This document shows positions 49,787 to 58,184 of a stretch of DNA of 64,000 nt, piece after piece; the first letter of the stretch is position 1; every line of letters starts with the position of its first letter. Source of the stretch: Bacillota bacterium (lineage in GTDB: Bacteria > Bacillota > Clostridia > Christensenellales > Aristaeellaceae); the NCBI GenBank assembly GCA_023411395.1, contig JAEYOV010000062.1, positions 53,870-117,869 on the forward strand. The letters are read 5' to 3'. A program made the position numbers and the translations under genes. Under the pieces are notes generated by a model. That model saw only the letters and a program-made list of their open reading frames with translations, was not told the origin of the DNA and searched no databases.

Positions 49787-49962
49787 GGTCATTTCTGAAC
49801 GCTTTTTTTGACCGTTCATTTTGTCCGTTCATTTCTGACCGCTTATTTTTGCCCGTTCATTTTGCCCGGTCATTTCTGAACGCTTATTTTTGACCGTTCA
49901 TTTTGTCCGTTTATTTTTCCCCGTTTATTTTTGTCCGTTCATTTCTCGCCGTTCATTTCTTC
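49787..49962. repeat. Degenerate 12-bp tandem array
   Basis: About 14 copies of a 12-bp unit, on the plus strand like CCGTTCATTTTG / ACCGTTCATTTC with variants GCTTATTTTT. The array runs into the stop of the double-PII gene; its final residues (MNGEK and stop) are encoded by the first unit. No inverted symmetry or spacer structure is seen, so it is not CRISPR. Confidence 0.8.
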
Positions 49963-50721
49963 CATGATCATGGGCGCGACACCCAGCACTTCGTCCACCG
50001 GAAGGCTGAAGGAAAAGCCGTGGCCCGGTGTGGAAAGGCCCGCATCGCTGCATATCTCCTGCATGACGGCGTGCTTTTGCTCCCGGCGCAAAAGGATGAG
50101 GACCACTTCCTTTTCCGGCTGGATGGTAATACCGAAGAATTTTTCCGCCTCCTCATGTCCCGCGCCGCGGGCATGAAGCACCGTGCCGCCCCGGGCCCCG
50201 GCCTTTGCGGCGGCAGCCATCACCTGATCGGAAAAGCCGCGGTTCACAATGGTGATCACGAGACTGTGTTCAAGGTTGTCCATATCGTTCACCTCGTATT
50301 TGGATACCGGCTCTTTACCGGGTCCGCCCTGCTCAATGCCCGTTAGATAGCTTAACGTTTTTGCTCCGCCCACGCTGGAGAGCGGAATGGTGAAGGCGAT
50401 GCCGCGGCCCGGCACATCCAGGCGCATGGCCTGCATGAGCTTTCGAAGCACATGATGCCCGCCCTCCGCATGAATGGTGCTGATGACCACGTCCTTTTCC
50501 GTTTCTCCAAGCCCCAGATAATTCAAGAGCGCCTTGCGGGCCGTTCCCTTGCCCAGCAGGATGGTATGGAACAGCACGCCTTCTTTTTTCATCAGGCCGG
50601 CCACGCTTTGTCCCTTGCCCCGGTCCACAATGGTCGTGAGCAGCTTCAAACGCACGGACGGGCCCTGCTTCACGGCACAGGCGCCACCCTCTGTGACGCA
50701 TGCGCCCTCCCTGTTTTCCAT
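49939..50721 (-). CDS. Tandem double PII (GlnB-like) domain protein
   Basis: The 260-residue protein has two consecutive PII-like domains after a short N-terminus. Domain 1 (about residues 23-130) has KLLTTIVDRGKGQSVAGLMK and DVPGRGIAFTIPLSSVGG. Domain 2 (about 145-255) has LVITIVNRGFSDQVMAAAAKAGARGGTV and STPGHGFSFSLPVDEVLG. Single PII proteins are trimers sensing nucleotides and 2-oxoglutarate; a tandem form would change the stoichiometry. ATG 50721 has CAAGGAGGG. It follows the DUF1538 gene by 35 nt, implying a regulator-target pair. Its 3' end runs into a 12-bp tandem array. Confidence 0.85.
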   Translation of the reverse strand: MENREGACVTEGGACAVKQGPSVRLKLLTTIVDRGKGQSVAGLMKKEGVLFHTILLGKGTARKALLNYLGLGETEKDVVISTIHAEGGHHVLRKLMQAMRLDVPGRGIAFTIPLSSVGGAKTLSYLTGIEQGGPGKEPVSKYEVNDMDNLEHSLVITIVNRGFSDQVMAAAAKAGARGGTVLHARGAGHEEAEKFFGITIQPEKEVVLILLRREQKHAVMQEICSDAGLSTPGHGFSFSLPVDEVLGVAPMIMEEMNGEK

Positions 50722-50756
50722 GGCGTTCCCTCCTTGCAAAATATGCCAGAGCGCTG

Positions 50757-52274
50757 TTACATCTCGATGATATCCTCGGCTTCCTGCTCTTCCTCCCTGG
50801 AGGCTTCCTGCAGCCGCCTGTCCCTGCGGGATTTGAGCGAATAAACAAGGCCCAACACCTGGATGGTGAGCAGCGGCGTCATGGCCACCATGGCCACCGT
50901 GCCGAAGGCATTCCTCAATATATTGCCGCCCATGGCAGACGTGACGCCCATGGCAAAGGGCAGCAGAAACGTGGCTGTCATGGGGCCGGAAGCCACGCCG
51001 CCGGAGTCGAAGGCGATGGCCGTGAAGATGCGGGGCACAAAGAAGGAAAGGACCAGCGCCAGCAAATATCCGGGCACCAGAAAAAACCAAAGGCTGATGC
51101 CCGTCATTGCCCGCACCATCGAAAGCCCGATGGACATCGCCATACCAGCGGAAAGGCTGCTCATCATGGCTTTTTTGGATATGGCACCGCCGGTCAATTC
51201 CTCCACCTGCTCGTTAAGCACGTGAACGGCGGGTTCCGCCGATACGATGAAGTAGCCGATCACCATGCCCAGGGGAACGAGAATCCAACGGTAAGGCAGC
51301 GACGCGATCTGCCTGCCCAGGAGGTTGCCCGCAGGCATAAAGCCCACATTCACACCAGTGAGGAATACCACCAGCCCCACATAGGTGTACAATACGCCCA
51401 CCATCATACGGGCAAGCTGACTTTTGGGCAGTTTCAGGTACCGTACCTGAAAGAAAAGGAACACCGCCACAATGGGGCTTAAGGCAATGGCCACGTCCCT
51501 GAAATAATGGGGCAGCGCATGGCCGAAAAGCGACAGCATGTCCCAGGTAGTATCAGGATTATTCAAAACCGACTCCGTTACAGCCCCCGGCTGCGCGGGA
51601 TAGAACAAGCCCATCAGCGTTACCGCCAGAATGGGACCGACAGAACACAGGGCCACCAGGCCGAAGGAATCGTCCCGGCTGTTTTTCCCCGACCCAACGC
51701 CCGCCACGCCAATGCCAAGCGCCAGGATGAAGGGTACCGTGATGGGGCCGGTGGTCACGCCGCCCGAATCGAAGGCCACCGCCAGATAATCCGGGTTTGC
51801 CAAGGCCGCAAGGGCCAAAGCCGCCACATAAAAGCCGATGAGCAGCACGCGTAGGGAAATCTGGAACAGAATGCGCAGCATGGCAGCCACCAGAAACAAA
51901 CCTACACCCAGCGCCACCGCGCCGATGATCACCGCATCCGGCACTGCAGGCACCTGCCGGGCCAGAACGCTTAAATCCGGCTCCGCCACCGTGATGAGCA
52001 CGCCCATCACAAAGGAAACCAGAATCATGAAATACAGCCTGCGCCGTTTTGTCAGGAAGGCACCCATATACGTACCCATGGGCATCATGGCCATATCGGC
52101 TCCCAGGGTAAAAAGCCCGGTACCCAGGATCAGCATCAGGGCTCCCATTACAAACAATCCCAGCACGCCTACCCGAATGGGGGAAATGGTAAACGCCAGC
52201 AGTAAAACAATCCCGGTGATGGGCAGGACCGAGGATAAGGATTCACGAACCTTTAACTCCAGTTTTTTCCGCAA
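50757..52274 (-). CDS. DUF1538-type membrane protein with internal duplication
   Basis: The 505-residue integral membrane protein has about 12-14 helices in two homologous halves. Each half ends with the same signature: AFDSGGVTTGPITVPFILAL in half 1 and AFDSGGVASGPMTATFLLPF in half 2, a dense Gly/Ser motif that could line a substrate path. The architecture suggests a transporter, but the substrate is unknown. A charged C-terminal tail follows. The start is TTG 52274 behind AAAGGAGG. Located just upstream of the double-PII gene, from a promoter at 52355-52383. Confidence 0.85.
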   Translation of the reverse strand: MRKKLELKVRESLSSVLPITGIVLLLAFTISPIRVGVLGLFVMGALMLILGTGLFTLGADMAMMPMGTYMGAFLTKRRRLYFMILVSFVMGVLITVAEPDLSVLARQVPAVPDAVIIGAVALGVGLFLVAAMLRILFQISLRVLLIGFYVAALALAALANPDYLAVAFDSGGVTTGPITVPFILALGIGVAGVGSGKNSRDDSFGLVALCSVGPILAVTLMGLFYPAQPGAVTESVLNNPDTTWDMLSLFGHALPHYFRDVAIALSPIVAVFLFFQVRYLKLPKSQLARMMVGVLYTYVGLVVFLTGVNVGFMPAGNLLGRQIASLPYRWILVPLGMVIGYFIVSAEPAVHVLNEQVEELTGGAISKKAMMSSLSAGMAMSIGLSMVRAMTGISLWFFLVPGYLLALVLSFFVPRIFTAIAFDSGGVASGPMTATFLLPFAMGVTSAMGGNILRNAFGTVAMVAMTPLLTIQVLGLVYSLKSRRDRRLQEASREEEQEAEDIIEM

Positions 52275-52354
52275 CGAGTGTCCTCCTTTCGTCCAAGAGC
52301 GCTGTAGAATGCGTGATTATCTTGTCAGCGGGCGGAAAAAGGATACCTTGTTTG

Positions 52355-52383
52355 AGCATACCATGACTGAAAGCAATTGGCAA
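52355..52383 (-). promoter_or_regulatory. Promoter of the DUF1538-PII pair
   Basis: On the minus strand: TTGCCA, 17-nt spacer, TATGCT. Confidence 0.65.
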
Positions 52384-52452
52384 CATGGACCCGCGGCTTT
52401 ATATTTGTAAACGCATGATGCCGGGCGCGCGCAAGAAACAGCCACGGCTACC

Positions 52453-52481
52453 TTGCCTGTTTCAGGAACATATGATATACT
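52453..52481 (+). promoter_or_regulatory. Promoter of the YbhN-like gene
   Basis: TTGCCT, 17-nt spacer, TATACT, 40 nt upstream of the ATG at 52522. Divergent from the DUF1538 promoter. Confidence 0.65.
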
Positions 52482-52521
52482 CAACGATGCATGATGGCTC
52501 AGGCCGTCTACAGGGGGGCAA

Positions 52522-53607
52522 ATGAAAGCAGCCACAAAGCGATATTTGAATATTGCCTTCATTTTAGGCACCTTGCTGTTGATACTGGTCATTGGCATCA
52601 ACAACAATGAATTAAAAAATGTGGGACAGGCTTTTTCAAACATCTCCCCGTGGTGGCTGCTGGCCTGCCTGGGGGCATGGCTATGCTTTCTGCTTCTGGA
52701 AAGCACGTCCCTGGGTTATTTTTTATATAAGCAGGGTTACCCGCTCAGCTTTCGATACATCCTGTTTGTGGCGCTGATGGGCCTGTATTATTCCAGTATT
52801 ACGCCGGGCGCTACCGGCGGGCAGCCGATGCAGGTGTATTATCTGAAAAAGCGGGAAGTCCCTATCGGCGTAAGTTCCTCCGTGCTGACAGTGAAATTTT
52901 TCTGTTTCCAGTTTATGCTCCTGGTGCTGGGGGGCGCCGTCTGGGTCGCCCAGCCGGCATTTGTGCAGGACCAGCTCTGGGGTGCAAAGGTGTTTTTGAT
53001 CGCCGGGTATCTGTTCAATTCCTTTTCCGTATGCCTGCTCCTTTTCATGGTGGTCAATAAAAGGATGGTCCGCTTCTTCATCCTGCTGTTCATCCGCGTG
53101 GGAACGATCCTGCGCATATGCAAGGATCCCGTTCAGTCCGCCACCAAATGGGAGGGCATCCTGGCCACATTTCATACCAGCGTCATGCTCATACGCAAGC
53201 GGCCCAAGGAGCTTTTGGTGCAGCTTTTCATCAACGCGGTGCAGGTGCTTTCCATCATGGCGGTGACCGTTTTTGTGTACCACGCGCTTGGCCTGAAGGG
53301 TATGCCTACCATCAAGATCGTCACCATGGCGCTGCTTTTGTACATCAGCGCCTCCTATACGCCTTTGCCCGGCGCCTCCGGCGCACAGGAAGGCGGCTTT
53401 ATGATTTACCTGAAGAACATTTTCCCCGCGGTGCAGATTTTTCCCGCGCTTTTGCTGTGGCGGCTTTTCACCTATTATATGACGCTGCTGGCCGGGGCGG
53501 GCGTCACCGTGATCCAAACCGCCCGCAGCATTGTAAAAGCGCCGCCGCCAAAGGCGGAAGAACAAAAGGAATCCCCTCAAACACCGGAGGAACGGAAGGA
53601 AACTTAA
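52522..53607 (+). CDS. YbhN/UPF0104-type flippase-like membrane protein
   Basis: The 361-residue protein has about eight membrane helices. Family features are YYSSITPGATGGQPMQVYYL and the late SYTPLPGASGAQEGGF segment typical of the lysylphosphatidylglycerol-synthetase-like transmembrane family. Relatives are thought to move lipids across the membrane; here no synthetase domain is fused. A charged Pro/Glu tail ends the protein. GGGGGG lies just upstream of the ATG. A terminator follows within 20 nt. Confidence 0.83.
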   Translation: MKAATKRYLNIAFILGTLLLILVIGINNNELKNVGQAFSNISPWWLLACLGAWLCFLLLESTSLGYFLYKQGYPLSFRYILFVALMGLYYSSITPGATGGQPMQVYYLKKREVPIGVSSSVLTVKFFCFQFMLLVLGGAVWVAQPAFVQDQLWGAKVFLIAGYLFNSFSVCLLLFMVVNKRMVRFFILLFIRVGTILRICKDPVQSATKWEGILATFHTSVMLIRKRPKELLVQLFINAVQVLSIMAVTVFVYHALGLKGMPTIKIVTMALLLYISASYTPLPGASGAQEGGFMIYLKNIFPAVQIFPALLLWRLFTYYMTLLAGAGVTVIQTARSIVKAPPPKAEEQKESPQTPEERKET

Positions 53608-53624
53608 CAAGGATAAACAGGCGC

Positions 53625-53650
53625 GGCTCCGCTTGGAGCCGTATTTTTTA
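53625..53650 (+). terminator. Terminator after the YbhN-like gene
   Basis: 6-bp stem GGCTCC-GCTT-GGAGCC, then GTATTTTTTATAC. Confidence 0.75.
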
Positions 53651-53698
53651 TACTTTTTTTGCGCACCGGGCATACTGGGTGCAAAGGGGGCGCAAACC

Positions 53699-53911
53699 AT
53701 GCAGACAGGCCTGGAGAATCTTTTGGAAAAAAACAATCAGGCATCAGAGTATTATTATTCACTGCACGCTTCGGTACGTGAGGTGGTGGACAGCCATGCC
53801 GATGAAATCAAGACCCAGGAGGATCTGATTCAGGTGGCCAACCGGGGCATGTCAAACGTGTTGAAGCAGTACGGCGGCATCTATGATGACAGCAGTCCTT
53901 ATCCCCAGTGA
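53699..53911 (+). CDS. Small conserved-looking acidic protein
   Basis: The predicted 70-residue soluble protein reads MQTGLENLLEKNNQASEYYY and continues through VREVVDSHADEIKTQEDLIQ to a YGGIYDDSSPYPQ end. It is mostly helical with an acidic profile. GGGGG lies 7-8 nt upstream of ATG 53699. No family is recognised. It sits alone between a terminator and the broken YyaL-like gene. Confidence 0.5.
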   Translation: MQTGLENLLEKNNQASEYYYSLHASVREVVDSHADEIKTQEDLIQVANRGMSNVLKQYGGIYDDSSPYPQ

Positions 53912-54052
53912 AGCGATTCGCAAAGAAACGGTTCCCTGCGGAAAAGGGCCTTTGGCGTATGCGCTCCTTCACCAACAGGAAAGCATAATGCAGGGAATGG
54001 CCGGAAAGAATAGGAAAGCAAAAATCAAGCCATGCAAAAGGAGGTGGTTTAT

Positions 54053-56127
54053 GTGCGCAATCAACAACAGGTACCCAATAGATTGATCAAAGAGTCTTCG
54101 CCCTACCTGATCCAGCATGCCAATAATCCCGTGGACTGGCATCCCTGGGGGGAGGAGGCCTTCGAAAAGGCGAAGCTTGAAAACAAGCCCGTCTTCCTTT
54201 CTGTTGGGTACAGCTAGTTGCTGCCACGCTAAACACATGTCATTGGTGCCATGTGATGGCCCACGAATCATTTGAGGATGATGAGGTGGCCAGGCTGCTC
54301 AACGAGCATTTCATCTCCATCAAGGTGGACCGGGAAGAGCGGCCGGATGTGGACGCGGTATACATGCAGGTGTGCCAGGCCATGAACGGCTCCGGCGGAT
54401 GGCCGCTGACGGTGTTTATGACGCCGGACCAGCATCCCTTTTTCACCGGAACGTATTTCCCCAAAAAAGCGGCTTACGGCCAGGTGGGATTTGTGGACAT
54501 CCTGGAGACAGTCGCCCGCAAATGGTCGGAGGACCCTGCCGCCCTCCGTGACAACGGCCGCCATGTGTCGCAGGCTTTCTTAAAAGCGCCTGCTCCCGCG
54601 GCGGGCAAAATGACCAGGGAGCTTTTGCATAAGGCAAAGACGGACCTGGATGCCCGCTTTGACGACCAGTACGGCGGCTTTGGCGGCGCGCCCAAGTTCC
54701 CCACGCCCCATGTGCTGATGTTTTTGATGCGCTACGCGCTGCTTGAACAGGATAAGCGGGCGCTGCACATGGCGGAGAAAACGCTCAACGGTATGTACCG
54801 CGGCGGGATGTACGACCATCTGGGCGGCGGGTTCAGCCGCTATTCCACGGAGCGGAAATGGCTGATCCCCCACTTTGAAAAGATGCTCTATGACAACGCG
54901 CTGCTGGCCATGGCGTATACGGAGGCCTTTCAAATCACGGGAAAGCCGCTGTATTGGCGGGTAGCCACCGCCACGCTTGATTACCTCATCCGGGAGATGA
55001 CAAACCCGGAGGGCGGCTTTTACAGCGCCCAGGACGCGGACACCGGCGGCGAGGAAGGGGCGTACTATACCTTTACCCCCGATGAAATCGAAAGCGTGCT
55101 GGGCGTGGATGAGGGAAAGCGTTTTTGCCAGTTTTACGGCATAACGGCCAAAGGAGTGCTGGAGGGAAGATCCATTCTCAACCGCCTCACGGATTCCCAG
55201 GAGGAAGAGGAAAACCTAAAGCCCCTTGGGCAAAAGCTGTATGAATACCGCAAAAGCACCCGCACGCTCTTTACCGATGACAAGGTGCTTACCGAGTGGA
55301 ACGGCCTAGCGGCAGCGGCGCTTTGCATGGCGGCCTACGCATTGAACAAGCCGGAGTATTTGCGTGCCGCGAGCCGGGGGATGATGTTTGCACAGTCGAA
55401 GCTGACCAATGAAAAAGGCGAGCTGTATGCCTGGTGGCGGGACGGAAAGGCCGGGGGGCGGGGCGGGCTATCGGACTATGCCGCCATGGCCTGGGCAAAT
55501 CTTGCCCTGTACCGGACGGACTTTCAAGGCGGACATGTGCAGCGGGCCGAAAACCTCTGCCGCCTGATGGTAAGAAAGTTCTTTGACGACAAGCAGGGCG
55601 ACTTTTTCATGAACGAGGCGGAAGCGGGATTGATCTTTCGGCCCAAGGAGCATTACGACGGCGCCTCGCCCTGCGGCAATTCCCTGGCAGCCTATGTGCT
55701 GTTTGAGCTTTCCCGCCTTACCGGGGAGGACGCGTGGATGGAATACGCCACCCGCACCGTGGAAAAGCTGGCAGGCGCGGCACAGAACCAGCCTTCAGGG
55801 TATTGCTTCGGGCTGATTGCCGGGCTGGAGCGCTGCTATCTGCCGGCGGAAGCCGTATGCGCGGCCAGGGAGGAAAAGGATATCGAGGCCTTTGCCAAAG
55901 CCGCGGGGAAAAAGTTCCTGCCCTTAGGCTCCGTCGCGGCGCGGCTGATGCAGCCGGCCGGACATGACATGCCCGGCATATTGAAAGGCCGGGATACGAT
56001 GGGCCATCAGGCCGCCTATTACCTGTGCCGGGAGGGAACCTGCCGCCCGCCGGTATTCACGCTGGAAGAAATGGAAGAACAATTGGCATCCTTGAGCATG
56101 GCTCCCGGAAAATCGGGCGGCGCGTGA
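54053..56127 (+). pseudogene. YyaL-type thioredoxin-domain protein broken by a 20-nt insertion at the CxxC motif
   Basis: The gene has GTG 54053 (AAGGAGG upstream) and reads NRLIKESSPYLIQHANNPVD on to FLSVGYS (54214). Then come 20 extra bases (54215-54234) that begin with TAG and include TAA. After them the sequence continues exactly as the family expects: TCHWCHVMAHESFEDDEVA, with both thioredoxin cysteines, through a complete (alpha/alpha) domain to 56127. Removing the 20 bases restores one frame of about 691 codons. The second part is otherwise intact, so the lesion is recent, or an unusual decoding event restores it. A truncated protein from GTG 54253 would lack the CxxC. Confidence 0.8.
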
Positions 56128-56137
56128 GGTTGTTTTG

Positions 56138-56824
56138 ATGGCCCTGGCGGTGCTTTTGTTCTGGTTGATCCCTTTGCTGCTCGTCATCAGGCGCATCCGC
56201 TTCTGGCGCGGGGTGGGGGAGCGCCGCCATGCAAGGCGGTGGCAGATGGCCGCCTCCGTGGCGGCATCCGCGCTGGTGCTGCTTTGCATGGCGACCCAAA
56301 TTTTTCTGTTATGGAAGATGGGCCTGGCGGGAGTGGGCACGGTGCTTCCTTTGCACCTGTGCAGCTTTGTGGGGCTTTTGACACCCTTCATGCTCCTGAC
56401 CCGCTCCCCCGGCCTGCTGGAGTTTACGCTGTTTCTGGGCGTGCCCGGGGCGCTGGGAGCGGTGATTTTTCCCGCGGTGATGCCCAGCCCCTGGCCCATT
56501 ATCATGCAGGGGGCCTTTTTCAGCCTGCATGCCATCATCGTGCTGGCGCCCTTCCTGCGCATGGCGAACGGAGACCGGCCAAGGCCGATGGCTTTGGGCC
56601 GGGTCTTTTTGTGGGGAAATATCCTGCTGCTGCTGGTGACGGGGTTCAACGCCATTTTCAAAACAAACTATTTTTTCCTGCGCAACGCGCCCACCGGAAC
56701 ACCGCTGTACCTATTGCAGAGCATGGGCCAGGCGGCTTATATTTCCGCGCTGGAGCTGGCGGCGCTGGTGCTGCTGAAGGTGGAGACAATGGCATACAAC
56801 CGGCTGACAAGCGTGCAAAGATAA
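56138..56824 (+). CDS. TIGR02206/YwaF-type membrane protein
   Basis: The 228-residue protein has six to seven membrane helices and the family feature LPLHLCSFVGLLTPFML, with a conserved His, plus FKTNYFFLRNAPTGTPLYLL. The function of this family is not established. ATG 56138; a TTG at 56135 is possible. It begins 10 nt after the YyaL-type gene. The stop overlaps the start of a tandem repeat. Confidence 0.75.
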   Translation: MALAVLLFWLIPLLLVIRRIRFWRGVGERRHARRWQMAASVAASALVLLCMATQIFLLWKMGLAGVGTVLPLHLCSFVGLLTPFMLLTRSPGLLEFTLFLGVPGALGAVIFPAVMPSPWPIIMQGAFFSLHAIIVLAPFLRMANGDRPRPMALGRVFLWGNILLLLVTGFNAIFKTNYFFLRNAPTGTPLYLLQSMGQAAYISALELAALVLLKVETMAYNRLTSVQR

Positions 56825-57036
56825 AAGCGATTAGCCAAACACCTCATCCGGCGCTGCGCGCCACCTTCTCCTCAAGGGGAAGGCATGAAATGAGCGCTAT
56901 ACTCACAATTTCATCCCTTGGCGTTATATAAAAGCGATTAGCAAAACACCTCATCCGGCGCTGCGCGCCACCTTCCCCTCAAGGGGAAGGCATGAAATGA
57001 GCGCTATATACACAATTTCATCCCTTGGCGTTACGC
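56823..57036. repeat. Two tandem copies of a 107-bp element
   Basis: The copies at 56823-56929 and 56930-57036 differ at only a few positions. Each contains the hairpins GGCGC-TGC-GCGCC and CCTTCCCC-TCAA-GGGGAAGG (the first copy has one mismatch) and a longer ATGAAAT/ATTTCAT pairing. They fill most of the gap between the TIGR02206 gene and ttcA. No coding capacity. Confidence 0.85.
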
Positions 57037-57070
57037 CGGCATTTCAGGTACTTATACAAAACACCCAGGT

Positions 57071-57140
57071 CAATCCCCCATAATATGGGGATTCTCAAGG
57101 GGTTTTATCCCTTGAGCAGGGTCCAGGGACAGCGTCCCCG
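57071..57140 (-). repeat. Dispersed double-hairpin element forming the 3' end of ttcA
   Basis: On the minus strand: GGGGACGCTGTCCC, TGGACCCTGC, hairpin CTCAAGGGAT-AAAACCCCTTGAG, AATCCCCATATTATGGGGG. The order matches the copies at 0.6 and 32.4 kb. The ttcA stop (57095-57097) lies inside it. Confidence 0.8.
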
Positions 57141-57853
57141 GGACGCCACCAGAGGCCGTATTGGGCCTCGTTTTGCAGGGCGCTGAGCATCAGCTCCGGG
57201 GCTTTGGGGTACTTGCGGGCAAGGGAGGCGAGAAGCTCCTTCATTTCCTGGCGGCGGGTATGGCCGTTTGCGGGACAGGGGCTTTTGATAACAGGCAGGG
57301 AAAGCGCCTTGGCCATGTGGCTGATATGCTTTTCCGGCAGGTAGATGAGGGGCCGGATGACGGTGAGGTCGGAGCGGCTAAGGTACGTGACGGGATGGAA
57401 GGTGTGGATGCGCCCTTCGAACAAGAGGCTCATCATCAGCGTTTCCAATGCGTCATCCCGGTGGTGGGCCAGGGCCAGCTTGTTGCAGCCGTGATCCTTG
57501 GCCAGGTCGTTGAGGATGCCCCTTCGCATCTTGGCGCAAAGCGCGCAGGGGTTCTTTTCCCTGCGCACATCAAAGAGGACGTGCCCGATATCCGTCTCTC
57601 TTACCGTATAGGGAATTTTAAGCGAATCGCACAGTTCGCGTACATGGGTCAAATCAAAAGGTTCCAGCCCCATGGTCATGGTGAAGGCGTGGAGCGTGTA
57701 CTCCGTGTGGCTGAACATGCGGTACAGGTGCAGCGCATACAGCAGAAGCAGGCTGTCCTTGCCGCCGGATACGCCCACGGCGATTTTGTCGCCCGGCGCA
57801 ATCATGTGAAAATCCTGGTCGGCCCTGCGGATGCAACCCAGCGTTGTTTTCAT
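57095..57853 (-). CDS. ttcA: tRNA 2-thiocytidine biosynthesis protein TtcA-like PP-loop ATPase
   Basis: The 252-residue protein has the PP-loop AVGVSGGKDSLLLLYAL and the CALCAKMRRGIL pair of cysteines. LALAHHRDDALETLMMSLLFEG and a second Cys in IKSPCPANGHTRRQEM follow, the TtcA arrangement for a [4Fe-4S] cluster. It would thiolate cytidine 32 of certain tRNAs. ATG 57853 has CAAGGAG. The last roughly 16 residues (RPGDAVPGPCSRDKTP) are encoded by a dispersed repeat that supplies the stop codon. Confidence 0.92.
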   Translation of the reverse strand: MKTTLGCIRRADQDFHMIAPGDKIAVGVSGGKDSLLLLYALHLYRMFSHTEYTLHAFTMTMGLEPFDLTHVRELCDSLKIPYTVRETDIGHVLFDVRREKNPCALCAKMRRGILNDLAKDHGCNKLALAHHRDDALETLMMSLLFEGRIHTFHPVTYLSRSDLTVIRPLIYLPEKHISHMAKALSLPVIKSPCPANGHTRRQEMKELLASLARKYPKAPELMLSALQNEAQYGLWWRPGDAVPGPCSRDKTP

Positions 57854-57959
57854 GCAAGTCTCCTTGAACGAGAATAACGGTATTATACCAGCGGCGCAGT
57901 GCCAATGCAATTTGGTACGGAAGCATTTGTGAGAGGAAGGCCCCGCAGGGCCACAGCGC

Positions 57960-58075
57960 ATCAACAAAGTGACTTCGCCACTTTGTTGAATTTTTTCCTC
58001 GCCGCTACCACCCCTTCCATTTCCGCCACAGGCGGGGTAGGGGTTGCGGAGCCCTTGAAAACCTTCGGAAGCAAA
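57960..58075 (-). repeat. Dispersed repeat, variant copy
   Basis: On the minus strand: TCAAGGGCTCCGCAACCCCT, ACCCCGCCTGTGGCGGAAATG, GGGGTGGTAGCGGCGAGG, then a separate ACAAAGTGGCGAAGTCACTTTGT hairpin. The CTCCG and CCGCCTGTGGCGG blocks match the other copies; the right part differs. It lies in the ttcA-nitroreductase gap. Confidence 0.6.
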
Positions 58076-58126
58076 ATCCCAAAAACAGGTTATTCATGCG
58101 ATTGCCCCGGCAGGCTCCGCCATTTC

Positions 58127-58155
58127 TTGGCAGCGGTTTTCTTTCATGATATAAT
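58127..58155 (+). promoter_or_regulatory. Promoter of the nitroreductase gene
   Basis: TTGGCA, 17-nt spacer, TATAAT, about 30 nt upstream of the ATG at 58185. Confidence 0.75.
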
Positions 58156-58184
58156 AGGCGCAAAAGAAAACAGGGAGGGTGCAT

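Noticed and set aside
49787..49962. CRISPR array
   Set aside because: The units are 12 bp and directly tandem with no spacers, and there are no cas genes.
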